Shown piece after piece: positions 30,376 to 40,918 of a stretch of DNA of 64,000 nucleotides. Location of the stretch: contig NW_027476111.1 of NCBI RefSeq assembly GCF_051020955.1, positions 682,001 to 746,000 of the forward strand, read 5' to 3'. The notes under the pieces are model-generated. The model had not been told where the DNA came from. It ran no database searches and was given only the letters and a program-made list of their open reading frames with translations. Numbering within the stretch: the stretch's first letter is position 1; the number at the start of each line of letters is the position of its first letter. Made by a program: the position numbers and the translations under genes. This stretch comes from Megalopta genalis. Taxonomy: Eukaryota; Arthropoda; Insecta; Hymenoptera; Halictidae.

Positions 30376-30474
30376 GGTAACTCCGCCTCCCCGTGGCCCC
30401 CGTTGGAAACATTCTCCCGGCGGCTGGACCCCTCTCAGGGCTGAGCCGCCGGGGAAATGGCTAAGTGAGTTACC
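30376..30474 (+). ncRNA. A 3' UTR HDV-like core
   Basis: P2 GGTAACTC (30376-30383)/GAGTTACC (30467-30474), perfect 8 bp; P3 GCC/GGC around L3 TCCCCGT (30385-30397); CCCCGTT in the P1 3' position; GGAAAC (30405-30410); P4 10 bp perfect (30416-30425/30444-30453); joint GGCTAA (30459-30464). Confidence 0.62.
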
Positions 30475-30603
30475 CCCCTTGTGGGACGATCTTCCCTTCT
30501 GATGAACCGCCGACGGCGAGGAAGGGGTTTTTCCGAGCACGACGTCCGCAGTTTCCGGATGTGGACCTCTCCCTTCGCAGTGGTTTCAGCTGTTTTTAAC
30601 ATC

Positions 30604-30636
30604 GACCGGCATAAGCAAGCTCTGCTTCGCCCGGTC
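30604..30636 (+). other. A 3'-terminal bulged hairpin
   Basis: Outer GACCGG (30604-30609)/CCGGTC (30631-30636), bulge CAT, inner AAGCA/TGCTT. 39 nt from the 3' end. The clearest member of the set. Confidence 0.62.
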
Positions 30637-30675
30637 AGAGCCGGCTTCGGCCCCGCTGCTCGAAATCGAATTCCA

Positions 30676-30689
30676 TGTCCCTATCTACT
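30676..30689 (+). repeat. R1 14-bp target site, junction A|D
   Basis: Canonical TGTCCCTATCTACT. Confidence 0.9.
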
Positions 30690-30718
30690 GCGTGACTCGG
30701 TCACGCGGATAAAATAAG

Positions 30719-31975
30719 ATGGAAATGGACCTGGACAATGACTGGAAGATTGTCCAGTCCCGTGCCGCCCGAAAATTAGGTGAATCAAGCGCGCAGAAGA
30801 AGAAGCTCAAAAGAAAGGCTGGATCCGACACAGAGCAAGAGTACAAGAGACGCCACAACGAAGAAGAGAAAGATTCCAGCGAACCTTCGCCGCTCCTGTT
30901 AGTCCTTACCTTCAGTCGGGAGCTAACAGACAGCCTTCCATCGGAAGATGCAAAGCACTTTAAAAACATTATCAAGGACGCGTACAATTATGCCGAAAGA
31001 ATAGAACTAGAAAACAAGATACTAAAAAACAAGGCACAGGAACAAGATACATTACACGGAAAAATCGAGACGCTCAGTCGAATCGTGAGCAATGTTATTC
31101 ACACCGTGAACAATATTAGCAAGGCCCCGCAACAACTACAAACAACAGCACCGACCTCCTACGCGAATGCTGCACGAACCAACACCAGAACCACAACAAA
31201 CATCCCCATCAAATCCACACCCCGCTTTGTCACCACGATCTACCCGAAACTAAACAACGAAACCTGCAGTATTGAAAATACGAAACAAACCATAATGAAA
31301 ATTATAACACCGGCAAAAGACAATATTAAAATAAGGAATGTGAGGAAAATAAAGAATAACGGACTGCTAATAGAGACCGACACCAGAGAAGACCTAGAAA
31401 AAATTATGCGCAATAAAAATCTAGACGAAGCTGGACTAAAATCAGAGTCACCCGCTAAAAAGAGACCTCGTATAATAATATACGCAGTCCCCAACTCCAC
31501 CAACGAAAAGGAGCTCCTCACAGCCCTGAGAAGCCAAAACCTGGAACACCTCACTGAAAAAGAATTCACAGAAAAAGTAAAAATCTTATTTAAAACAGGA
31601 GACAGGACCAAGGATACCACAAACTAGATAATAGAAGCACCACCGGAAATCAGAGAACAACTCGCAGCAGCAGGACGTGTTTTTCTGGGTTGGCACTCGT
31701 GCTCTCTCAGAGACTATAATGTTGTGAGTAGATGTTATAAGTATCAGGCCTTTGGCCACATCGCCAAATATTGCAGGGCCACGATTGAAACCTGTGGCCA
31801 CTGCGCTGAAGATGGCCACTCCTACACCAACTGCCCAAACAAAAACAATAGCCCGTCGTGTATAAACTGCAAGAGATTCAACAAGCCGCACAACCACACA
31901 TCCAGAACCAAGGACTGCCCCGCATTCTGCCACGCTTTAGAGGTACAGACATCGAAAACGGATTATTGTAAGTAA
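30719..31975 (+). pseudogene. D ORF1, gag-like CCHC protein (one nonsense codon)
   Basis: 419-codon frame broken only by TAG at 31625 (conserved Trp codon of the TNWI motif in C1). Same layout as C1: KRKAGSDTEQEYKRRHNEEE, KIRNVRKIKNNGLLIETDT core, knuckles CYKYQAFGHIAKYC (second Cys replaced by Tyr), CGHCAEDGHSYTNC and CINCKRFNKPHNH. Ends DYCK at 31975; the ORF2 start codon is TTG instead of ATG. Confidence 0.85.
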
Positions 31976-34900
31976 AACCACAACTTTCATAAACTTAGAA
32001 CCCTCCGGGTACAACGCAAGTAGCACACGAATCTTAAAAGTAGCACAAATAAACGCCGGAGGTTCTAAGACAGTCACTGACGAACTCAGACAGATAGCGA
32101 CAAACAGAAAGATAGATATACTCCTGCTTCAGGAACCTTACAGTAACGCGAACTCCATCCCCGGCTTCGGAGTTACAACAAAAATAATAACCGACAAAAA
32201 ACGCTTCGCAAAAATCTCCACTGCAGACAAAATTAAATCAGCAATAGTTATCTTCAATACCGAAATAGAGGCCCTCAAGATCGCACAAATAAGTAACACC
32301 CATTGCACATGCGTAGAAATCTGTACGAAAGATGACAGATTCTACATAATCAACGCGTATCTCCAATGTTGTGAGAACATAGATTCATACCTAACCCACC
32401 TAGACAAAGCAATCGCAACTCTTAAGGGACATAAAATAATAATTAGCTTGGATTCAAACGCGAGCTTCCCCCTCTGGTTCAGCAAACACACAGATCCTCG
32501 AGGAGAGACAATGGAAGACTTCATCTCCCAGCACAGACTATTCGTAGTGAACAAGCCTTCCGCAACTTTCACATTTAACACACCTAGAGGAACTTCTAAC
32601 ATTGATCTAACTCTAGCGTGTGCAAACTCATTCGACAAAATCACGTGTTGGTCGGTACATGACAGTACGACCACGAGCGATCACAGTCTAATAACCTATT
32701 CCATCCAACTATACCACACTTCTAGTCGACCAGTCAGAACCAATAGGTACAATGTTAAGAAAGCAGACTGGGATAAATTTCACCACTGTCTCTCCAACGA
32801 AACTACAGAAGAACTACCCCCCTTAGAAAACATAACCCCAGAATCACTCGCCGCGAAAATAGAAAACAAAATTATAACAGCAGCAGAACAATCCATCCCG
32901 CAAAAAACACACTTCCCGAAATCCGTCCTTTGGTGGACCCCATAACTAAACAAACTAAGGAAAAAGGTCACTGAAGCAAGACGTATCTATCAAAGGATAA
33001 AAACCAAATCGATAAGGCAATCCCTAGGAGAGTCTTATCGAACCCTCCGAAACAAATATATCTCTGAAATTAGATCCGCGAAGCTCAAAAGCTGGAGGAA
33101 CTTTGTCTCCAAAGAAGGAAATGAAAACGCATGGGGCATAACCTACAAAATAGCAAATAAAAAGCTAAAAGCAGACAAAGTATGCGAAAGCATACAAATA
33201 CAAGGAGAACAAACAATCACACTACGCGACACAATAGATAAACTCTTAGCCCACCTAGTTCCAGACGATAACACGACCAACGAAACAAACAGACAAATCA
33301 TCATCCGATTGGAGACGTCGTCCCCTCCAGCCACGGTAAACACCCCTCCATTCTTAAAAACAGATATAGCCACAATAATCAAATCCCTTATACCGCATAA
33401 AGCCCCCGGATGTGACCGACTAGAGAACGTCATAATTAAACAGGCCTGGATTACCCTACATGGGGAAATCACAGAGCTGTTTAATAATTGCCTCACCCAC
33501 GGTGTATTCCCAAGACAATGGAAGCGTGCCCAGATTCGTGTGCTACTTAAAGGAGAAGAGAAAGAGGAGAGCGATCCTAAGTCCTATAGGCCGATCTCTC
33601 TCCTCCCTGTCCTCGGCAAAATTCTAGAAAAACTTATGGTCAATAAGATTCGCTGCCTTCTGCACAACCATGAGCTCACCTCTGATAGACAATACGGATT
33701 CAAACCCGGAAGGTCAACAGAGGACGCCATGGTTAAATTAAGAAAACAAGTAACTTACTCTCGGAACAAATACATGATTGGTCTGCTCTTCGACATCTCA
33801 GGAGCTTTCGATTCGGTATGGTGGCCCAGCATCCTCTGGAACCTAAAAAATAGAAACTGTCCATAAAACATATACAAAGTAATTCAAAGTTACTTGGTTC
33901 TATCAAGGTTCTATCCTGGGACCCATGTTCTGGAACATAATATTCGATGAACTTTTAAACCGCTTAACTAGTCTAGGCCACAATGTAATTGCTTACGCTG
34001 ACGACCTTATAGTCCTCACTTCAGCAGATCCGAGATTACAGTTGGAAACAACTGCAAACTCCATCACAACCACAATCCTAGAATGATGTCGGCAACAAAA
34101 ACTCCAAATTTCATCACAGAAATCAGAAATGATCCTGCTAAAAGGTTTTCTAGATATTAGAAGACCCCCCACAGTCAAAATCGGGAACAGTTCACTTAAA
34201 ATGAAAAACTCGGTTAAATATCTCGGTGTCAAATTTGACACAAGATTAAACATAACACCTCACCTGCAACTAATAGCAAATAAAAGCAAGAAAATTTTTC
34301 ACGCCCTTGCAACAATAGCTAAAACCAACTGGGGTCTTAACCATAAGACCCTAACTACTATTTACAACGGGGTCTTTGTTCCCATACTCACCTATGCCGC
34401 TGCTGTCTGGTCAGACAAGATTAACAATTCACATCACATCAGACTCTTACACAAAACACAAAGACATGTCCTTATTAGAGTATCAAAATCATACAGAACG
34501 ATCTCATACGATGCCTTAATGGTAATCACAGGTGCAATACCGATAGAACTACTCTTGGAGGAGAGAAGAGCAAGATACAATCTAAGCAGAAATCAAAATT
34601 TCAAAATCCGAAACTTAGAATTCGCAACAGTACAACCTACACCATCAAAAGAAACAATAAACAAACTGCAAAAAGGCATTCGGGAGCAGACTCTCAATGC
34701 CTGGCAGGAAACTTGGACAGACTCAACAAAAGACCAGATAATACATGAGTTTTTCGAGAACGTCCGCCAAAGACTGAAAGCAAGCTGGGTGGTCCTAAAC
34801 CACTACGTCGTACAACTTCTGTCTGGTCACGGGAACATAAGGAACAAATTAAAAAGTTTGAAATCCTTAGACTCGGACACCTGCGATTGTGGACAAGCGG

Positions 34901-35109
34901 ACAATGTACATCACATTGTCTTTGACTGCCCACACCTACGCAAAGAAAGAGAAACCTTTATGGTAGCCGTTACCAGTACAGGCGCAAACTGGCCTTGTCA
35001 GCTCAGAGAACTTGTCCTACAGGACACATTCGGACACTTTTCCAAATTTGCAATAGCTGTCATAAAGTACAGAGAGAACCCTACTTTACAAAACGTCAGT
35101 GGAACTTAG
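31964..35109 (+). pseudogene. D ORF2, endonuclease/reverse transcriptase (broken)
   Basis: EN: AQINAGGSKTVTDELRQIAT, LLLQEPYSN, ISLDSNASFPLWFS, NIDLTLACA, TTSDHSLITY. RT: HKAPGCDRLENVII, YRPISLLPVLGK, YGFKPGRSTEDAMV, LFDISGAFDSVWW, then damage, QGSILGPMFWNIIFDEL, AYADDLIVLTSADP. Thumb/C-terminus VKYLGVKFDTRLNITPHL and CDCGQADNVHHIVFDC, ending at 35109. Breaks: TAA about 32943, TAA about 33864, a deletion of the SRSVQ..G CP block near 33890-33910, TGA about 34085. A 326-codon open frame covers the C-terminal third (34129-35109). Confidence 0.86.
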
Positions 35110-35234
35110 GATCTACTCAGACTCCGGTACAGCCGTCTAGACCACGCGGGCACTAACAATAGTTAGTGTGTCTAGGCATCTATAATCTCCACATGAGAAA
35201 TCATGTGGACCCGTAAGAGACCGAGCCTCGCGCT

Positions 35235-35331
35235 GGTGACCCCGCCTCCTCGTGACCCCCGCTGGAAACGTAGCGATTCCAAGCTCATGGTTTGCCATGC
35301 ACTTGCAAGCGCGACGGCTAAGTGGGTCACC
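35235..35331 (+). ncRNA. D 3' UTR HDV-like core
   Basis: P2 GGTGACCC (35235-35242)/GGGTCACC (35324-35331), perfect 8 bp; GCC-TCCTCGT-GAC in the P3/L3 position; CCCCGCT in the P1 3' position; GGAAAC (35264-35269); an internal CATGG-TTTG-CCATG hairpin in the P4 place; joint GGCTAA (35316-35321). Confidence 0.6.
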
Positions 35332-35537
35332 TCCCACTCGCGACGGTCTTCCCTTCGGATGAACTTTAACTGGTGATGGAGGGGTTTTTCCCAAGCACGA
35401 CACACACATGCATACTCCAGATGCATGTGTACCCCCTTGACCGTGGTTTCACTCACCCTAACACCATCGGTATAGGCTTATCTAGCCTGGTACGACGAGC
35501 TAGCGCATTGCGCTCATTAAAGCTCATTCACAATAGA

Positions 35538-35551
35538 TGTCCCTATCTACT
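35538..35551 (+). repeat. R1 14-bp target site, junction D|X3
   Basis: Canonical TGTCCCTATCTACT. Confidence 0.9.
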
Positions 35552-35632
35552 GGTCTCCAAAGACCAACCCAGCCTCCTCGTGGCGGAGACCGGACAACGT
35601 ACATCTGTATGTGCGGCTAAAAAGGGCGTTGG
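35552..35632 (+). ncRNA. HDV-like ribozyme at X3 5' end
   Basis: P1 GGTCTCC/GGAGACC (35552-35558/35585-35591); P2 CCAA-CCC (35564-35570)/GGG-CG-TTGG (35624-35632), the best-paired P2 of the set; P3 GCC/GGC around TCCTCGT; J1/4 GGACAAC; P4 GTACAT/ATGTGC; J4/2 GGCTAAA. Confidence 0.8.
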
Positions 35633-36499
35633 CAAGCCACTGCGTTAGCAGTGAGCGCTTGCAATGATCTGCGCGCAGTGGAGACACCTGTTAGAAAAAG
35701 GATATGGATCTCGTTAAGTTCATGTGCGCGCTAACAGATGACAAGAGAGGCAAGAGAGTTGGGGCCAATCAAAGATACAAACATGATGGTGCATGGTATG
35801 ATTGCAATTGACTTCCCTACTACAGGTCTGTGACTCTGGGTCGACTGCGGTGCTTGCGTGAGGAGCTTGGCGCCCGCTACCGTGGTCGAAGGTTATTTTG
35901 CTACTATCACCAGCGGCCCTCGTGCTTGACGGTGGTGTGCCTCGCCCGCGGCCTTCGGGCTTGTCTGGGCGATACGCATCCGCAGCCCTTTGGTTTGTCG
36001 AGTGGTGCCAAAAATTACTCTTATGACACGGGCTGGCTGTCTAGTTATCGGCAGTCAGTTCTATAACATTTAAAGGAGCAAATACGTAACATCAGCCACC
36101 CGCTGGCCTAGCACGCTGTACTATTGCTGTCGTGTGGCATAATGGGGGTGGCTACATACGGCAGAGAAGCCGTTGTAGCGGTTGGCGTGCGGTGCCGAGC
36201 ACCCGCCACCGCGGTCGCCTGGCAGAACGACCATTCCACTACTTTCATACAGTCGACGTAGGTAGCACGGCTTACACGACTTTTATAACAAACACAAAAC
36301 TCCTTGCAGCCGATATGGAGTCAAGACCGGGTCTTCTGTAACCCGGCCCAATGAGTTGACAGCGAGGGCGCGGTGAATCCACGTCCCAGTTCCTTCGCAG
36401 TTGTCCCACGCTGATTCAACATCGACCGTCATAAGCTAGATCAACTTCGTACGGTCAGAGCTGGCTACGGCCCGTGTGCTCCTTAAAATAGACAATAAT
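35552..36499 (+). mobile_element. X3: non-autonomous R1-derived element
   Basis: 948 bp, colinear with X1 throughout (shared blocks such as AAAAAGGATATGGATCTCG, GCCTTCGGGCTTGTCTGGG, GTGCGGTGCCGAGCACCCGC). No ORF. Ribozyme head 35552-35632 and A/C-type tail with hairpin GACCGT/ACGGTC (36424-36429/36451-36456). Confidence 0.8.
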
Positions 36500-36513
36500 T
36501 GTCCCTATCTACA
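36500..36513 (+). repeat. R1 14-bp target site, junction X3|B2
   Basis: TGTCCCTATCTACA; final base A instead of T. Confidence 0.88.
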
Positions 36514-36848
36514 GGCGGGAGTTACTATGTTCTTTCAGGCGGGTGCGACCAGTTGGCGACCGCCTGAGGGGCAATCTCTTTCGTCTGACCGTGGCTCGAA
36601 CGCTTCGCTATTCTTGACCGATATAACGGCCAGGTTAGAGGCGCATAGTTAGCAAGCAGCAACCACTCCGTGGTTCCCGTTATGAGTACCCCGCAAAATA
36701 AAAGTTATAGCTCCTTCTGGGGGAAACTAATATTGACACTGCGAAAGGACTGGGGCCTGACTGTGTGTCTACGCTTGAGGGTCAGCGACCTCACCTCCGA
36801 GAGCCAAGAGTAGGTGTAGGGCCTAGGCCAGGCGATAAAAACGGGCTA

Positions 36849-37060
36849 GGTGGAGCCCAAGGTAGTACCCAAATAAAAGTTAAGGATCTGGTGGAGCCCA
36901 AAAAAGAAAAAGGGTCTGGTAGTGCCCAAACAGAAATGCTGAGTCCGGTGGAGCCCAAAAGAGTAAATGGCTGTGGTAGTGCCCAAACGAAAACGAAGGG
37001 TCCGGTGGAACCCAAGAAAGAAAGAAAACTAAGGGTCTGGTAGTGCCCAAACAAGAAGAA
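36849..37060 (+). repeat. 57-bp tandem repeats in the ORF1 position of B2
   Basis: About 3-4 degenerate units, each with GTGGAGCCCAA followed by GGTAGTGCCCAAA. In one frame they read VEPKKEKGSGSAQTEMLSP, VEPKRVNGCGSAQTKTKGP, VEPKKERK; the frame is lost in the last unit. A lysine-rich, low-complexity product is possible. I see no similarity to the ORF1 proteins of the other families. Confidence 0.6.
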
Positions 37061-37403
37061 ATCGCCAGCCGAAAGCCGTACATCTACACATGACCTGGCT
37101 AAACAAAAGGAAACGAATATGGAAATGAACGGGAAAGGACGAAGGCGGGTAGATATTGAAAAACTAATAATGCCAGACACAACAAATAAAGCTAGGGCCT
37201 CGGACACAGGGACTCCCGTTCCTGGGGTCCCTGTTGCGGAATTAACCGCTATAGATAGGAGGAACATCGGCAACGACCTCGGCTATTCAGTAGGTTTAGA
37301 GTCAGGTAAACGAATGGATGGGATCGGTCTTCGCACCGTCCGCGTCCACCTCGTAAGGTGCGACGCCGCGAGAATAGGAAACTTTAGGAAAACCAACCAC
37401 TAG

Positions 37404-40400
37404 AACCGTAGCCACGGGAATTAGGATTCTACAGCTGAACATGCGACGTTCAGCTGTAGTAACGGGCGAAGTTAGGGATTTAATAGCGCAAAAGCGGCTG
37501 GACGTCCTGCTCCTGCAGGAACTACACGTCAGCAGGCAAGGCGCAAGGTACAAGGTTAACGGATTAGGGACCAGAGTGAGGGTGGCGGCGGTGAAAACCC
37601 ACTCCCCGTGGGCCGCTTTCGCCATCCCCAACCCTCACTTCGAAGTTACATTTATCTCGCAGCTCAGTAACCCGCACTGCGCATGTGCAGAAGTGCTGGC
37701 CCCCGGCTTCTCTTTCTACGCGGTGTCGTGCTACTTCCAGCACCGCGACGAGATAGAGAAGCACCTCAAGCACTTGGAGACAGTACTCCTGGCACTGAGG
37801 GGGAAGAGAATACTGATTTCTGTCGACGCGAAGACGCAATCCTCGCTCTGGAGCTCACAAAGCACAGACGAGAGAGGAGCGTAGTTAGCAAGATTATTCT
37901 CCGCGGTTAGATTAGTACTAGCTAATGATGCTAGTCAGCCACCCACCTTCTGGACGCCAACAGGATCGTCATACATCGACGTTACCCTGGCGTCCCCCTC
38001 CATGTCCCCATACATCAGGGACTGGAGAATAAGAAGCGAATGGACGACTAGCGATCACAACGCCATCTATATCCGACTGCGGGTACCTAGGGCCGCGACG
38101 GGAAATCAGGGAACAGCGAACTCTCGGTACGACACTCGTCGAACGGATTGGGAACGGTTCTCTGAGGCCCTGTCCGATCACTCACGGTCGAGGATCGAAG
38201 TCCTGAGTCTGGGGTCGGCGGAAGAAGTAGATAAAATGGCAGAGACACTCACAGCCGTCATCACTGACGCCAGCACCGCGTCAATGCCAAGAAAAAGGAA
38301 ATTTAGGAAGTCCAACCCGTGGTGGACAAAAGAGCTAACCAAGCTCAAAAAGGCCGCGTACCGGCAGAGACGTGCCTTCCAGAAGACACAAGACAAACCC
38401 TCCCGCCTCCAAAAACTGCAGGAGTACCGTACTTCGCTGCGGAACTACAGCAGGGAGGTGAGGAGGGCGAAACGGGAAAGCTGGCAAAACTTCGTGACGT
38501 CAAACGGGAACACGGAGCCCTGGGGCATCGTCTACAAGCTCCAGACAAATAAACTCCGTGCAGAGAAGGTGATTAGCACCTTCCGGAGCAATAATGGAAG
38601 TACAACCGGTACTTTGCAAACCGCCAGCGAGCTTCTGGAAGCTCACGTCCCTGACGACCGGCCTGAACTCGAATCGCCGACACAAAGAGATCTCCGGGAA
38701 GAGGCGCGAATCGCCCCGAATACCGCCGACGCCCCGCCTTTCTCCTTGGCGGAGGTGGCCGGAGCGATTCGTTCCTTCGGTAATAAGAAGGTGCCAGGAC
38801 CGGACCTCATTGCGGTTCGAGTGCTGAAGGCTAGCGCGAAATTAATCCCCGGGGAACTCGCGCGACTTTTCAATGGGTGCCTTCGATGGGGCGTCTTCCC
38901 CTCCGCCTGGAAGGTGGGCTCTCTGAGCATCCTCCTGAAAGGCGAAGGAAAGGGCGAGAAGGACCCCAAATCCTACCGTCCGATATGTCTCCTCTCTGTG
39001 ATCGGGAAAACATTCGAGAAGTTCCTTAAGAGCAGACTCGAACAGACGGCGATGGCAACGGGACGCATATCCAGCAGACAGTACGGCTTTACGCGCGGAA
39101 AGTCGACTGAAGATGCAATTGTCGAGCTGCGCCGCATGGTAGATGACACCGAGCATCGGCATGTGATCGAACTACTCTTCGACATTTCCGGAGCCTTCGA
39201 CAATGTCTTGTGGGCCCCAGTGTTAGGTAGTCTTAAGGATCGAGACTGTCCGCGCAACGTCTTCGAGGTAATCTCCAATTACTTCGAGGACCGCAAGGTC
39301 AGTCTCACCGTAGGGACAGCCAGGGTTTCCAAGCGTGCGACAAGGGGATGACCACAGGCTCTGTCCTCGGCCCCGCGTGCTGGAACCTAATGTTCGACGG
39401 TCTCCTGAGGTTACTCGAAACCTCAGTTGAGAATAGGTTCGTCGCCTACGCGGACGACCTCATCGTCCTCGTAGGTGGTAAAAGCCGCAGAGACCTAGAG
39501 ATCGAAGGTCAACGCGTTGTTGACCAGATTCTAGGTTGGTGCAGGTCAGCTAGGTTAGAAATATCCGATTCGAAATCGGAAGCGATCGTACTCCGGAATG
39601 GGTACGAAGACAGGGAAGAAATATGCCGGCGGGGAGGATCGCGTCCCGATAGGGAAAGGAAAGTAGTCCGCGTATCGAAAATAGACTTCCACAAAAGACC
39701 GCCGATCATTCGGATCGGAGCGAGGACAATTAAATTCAAACCCACGGTTAGATACCTAGGCGTCCATTTAGGAAAGGACATGGGTGTCCGATCCCATTGT
39801 CAATATATCAGCGACAAAGTCGGGTCGCTTTTCGCGAAACTTGGCAGGCTCGCGAGACGCGGATGGGGGCTCGGTTTCAGAGCGCTCTCGGCCGTATACC
39901 GCGGGGTCTTTATCCCGGTAGCGACTTACGCCGCTGCCGGGTGGGCCGACCGGTGCACGGCAGGGGAGTTGGGGATACTGAGAGCCGCTCAGCGCCGTGC
40001 TCTCATCGCGGTGAATGGCGCATGCCGCTGGTCATCGTGGGACAGCATGTGCGTGGTGGCCGGTATCCTCCCCATCGGGGTCGAGCTACAGCAGGCCAAA
40101 ACCTTTTACCAAATTAGAAGGAATATGGACGCTAGGTTCGGTAACATCGTGGTCCCTGCGGGAACCAACGATGCGAAAGATAGGATCGTGGCTGCGGCGA
40201 AAAGGGTGCGGCAATCCATGTGGGACTCCTCCCACAAAGGCCGCACAACTTTCACCTTCTTCAGCAGTATCGAGAGAAGGATGGCGGCCGGGTGGATGAT
40301 ACCGAGCCACTACACCACACAAGTCCTCACTGGACACGGGAACTTTCGTTCGCACCTCCTCGCGTACGGGGTTGCCGACAGTGAGGCGTGTGGGTGTGGC

Positions 40401-40571
40401 CACAAGTCGGACACGGTAGACCACTTCGTTCTCCGCTGCAAGGACTTCGACTCGCATAGAGGGCTCTGCGGGACATCACCCCGAGCGAAAGCTGGAAATG
40501 GCCAGAGGCGGCACAATACTTCGTGTCGTCAGAAAAGGTCTTCCAGCTATTCGCAAACTTCTGCCGGGTGA
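37404..40571 (+). pseudogene. B2 ORF2, endonuclease/reverse transcriptase (broken)
   Basis: EN: QLNMRRSAVVTGEVRDLIA, LLLQELHVS, ISVDAKTQSSLWSS (Asn of the usual DxNAKS box replaced), SSYIDVTLASP, TTSDHNAIYI. RT: KKVPGPDLIAVRVLKA, YRPICLLSVIGK, YGFTRGKSTEDAI, LLFDISGAFDNVLW, then TGA at 39349 replacing the Cys of CPQGSVLGP together with a one-base loss. It continues in another frame with AYADDLIVLVGGKSRRD, YLGVHLGKDMG and CGCGHKSDTVDHFVLRC. Other breaks: TAG about 37882, a frameshift near 40460. The start codon is not certain; no overlap with an ORF1 stop can be recognised. Confidence 0.85.
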
Positions 40572-40904
40572 CCCTTTGGCTAAAGGGCTTCCGGAAGAAA
40601 AAATCCTTACTCCAACACCCATCCCAATTTCCTAGGTCTTCGTTTAATGAACGCGAGGCGTCGCATCATGAGTTCGCCTCCCCTTGGTTCCCCGTGGGCG
40701 CGAGCGAATGGAAGGAATCTGAAATTCGCTGGCGGCTAAAGAACTCGTCCATTGTAAACGATTCAATGGCACGTACGAATTTTTCCTCGGCCCTTTCCCT
40801 TGAACGTGGGGCCGCCGGGGGTAGATGGAAACTTAGTTGTGTATGCCCGAAAGGGCGAGGAAACGTATCCGCGTCACCTTCGTGGTGGCCGGATTCACAC
40901 TAGA

Positions 40905-40918
40905 TGTCCCTATCTGGA
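40905..40918 (+). repeat. R1 14-bp target site (degenerate), right end of array
   Basis: TGTCCCTATCTGGA; the last three bases differ. No R1 unit follows directly. Confidence 0.7.

Larger units (their letters stand above)
22189..30675 (+). mobile_element. A: R1-clade element, family A, with E1 inserted in its 5' UTR
   Basis: Bounded by target motifs at 22175 and 30676. The 5' UTR lies on both sides of the E1 insertion (22189-22477 and 25340-25513). ORF1 25514-26837 has one frameshift, ORF2 26827-29901 is open, and the 3' UTR has the HDV-like core (30376-30474) and terminal hairpin (30604-30636). Without E1 it would be about 5.6 kb. C-rich coding strand. The split-UTR reading rests on the absence of any target motif between the two ends. 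Confidence 0.8.
30690..35537 (+). mobile_element. D: R1-clade element, family D
   Basis: 4.85 kb between target motifs. It starts directly with the hairpin GCGTGA/TCACGC (30690-30706) that in C1 lies about 270 nt inside the element, so D has a 29-nt leader before ORF1. D is the sister of C by ORF1 and UTR similarity but has diverged ORF2 sequence. 3' UTR with HDV-like core (35235-35331) and terminal hairpin (35474-35488 plus flanks). Inactive because of several stops. Confidence 0.88.
36514..40904 (+). mobile_element. B2: R1-clade element, family B, with 5' end
   Basis: 4.39 kb from GGCGGGAGTTAC to the target motif at 40905. It is the only B copy here with a 5' end and endonuclease. The region before ORF2 (36514-37400) is short and lacks zinc knuckles; it contains 57-bp repeats instead of a normal ORF1, suggesting loss of ORF1 or an unusual gag. 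ORF2 has a few breaks. 3' UTR as in B0/B1. Confidence 0.85.

Noticed and set aside
29991..30412. Minus-strand open frames in the A 3' region
   Set aside because: They are shadows of C-rich composition; no start context, motif or conservation.
36514..36640. HDV-like ribozyme at the 5' end of autonomous element B2
   Set aside because: CAGGCGG/CCGCCTG followed by GGGGCAAT is suggestive, but it is not flush with the 5' end and I could not place P3, P4 and the C-containing joint.
2859..40918. An rDNA unit carrying R1/R2 insertions
   Set aside because: Only the 14-mer is present; I found no 28S, 18S or 5.8S sequence on either side of any junction.
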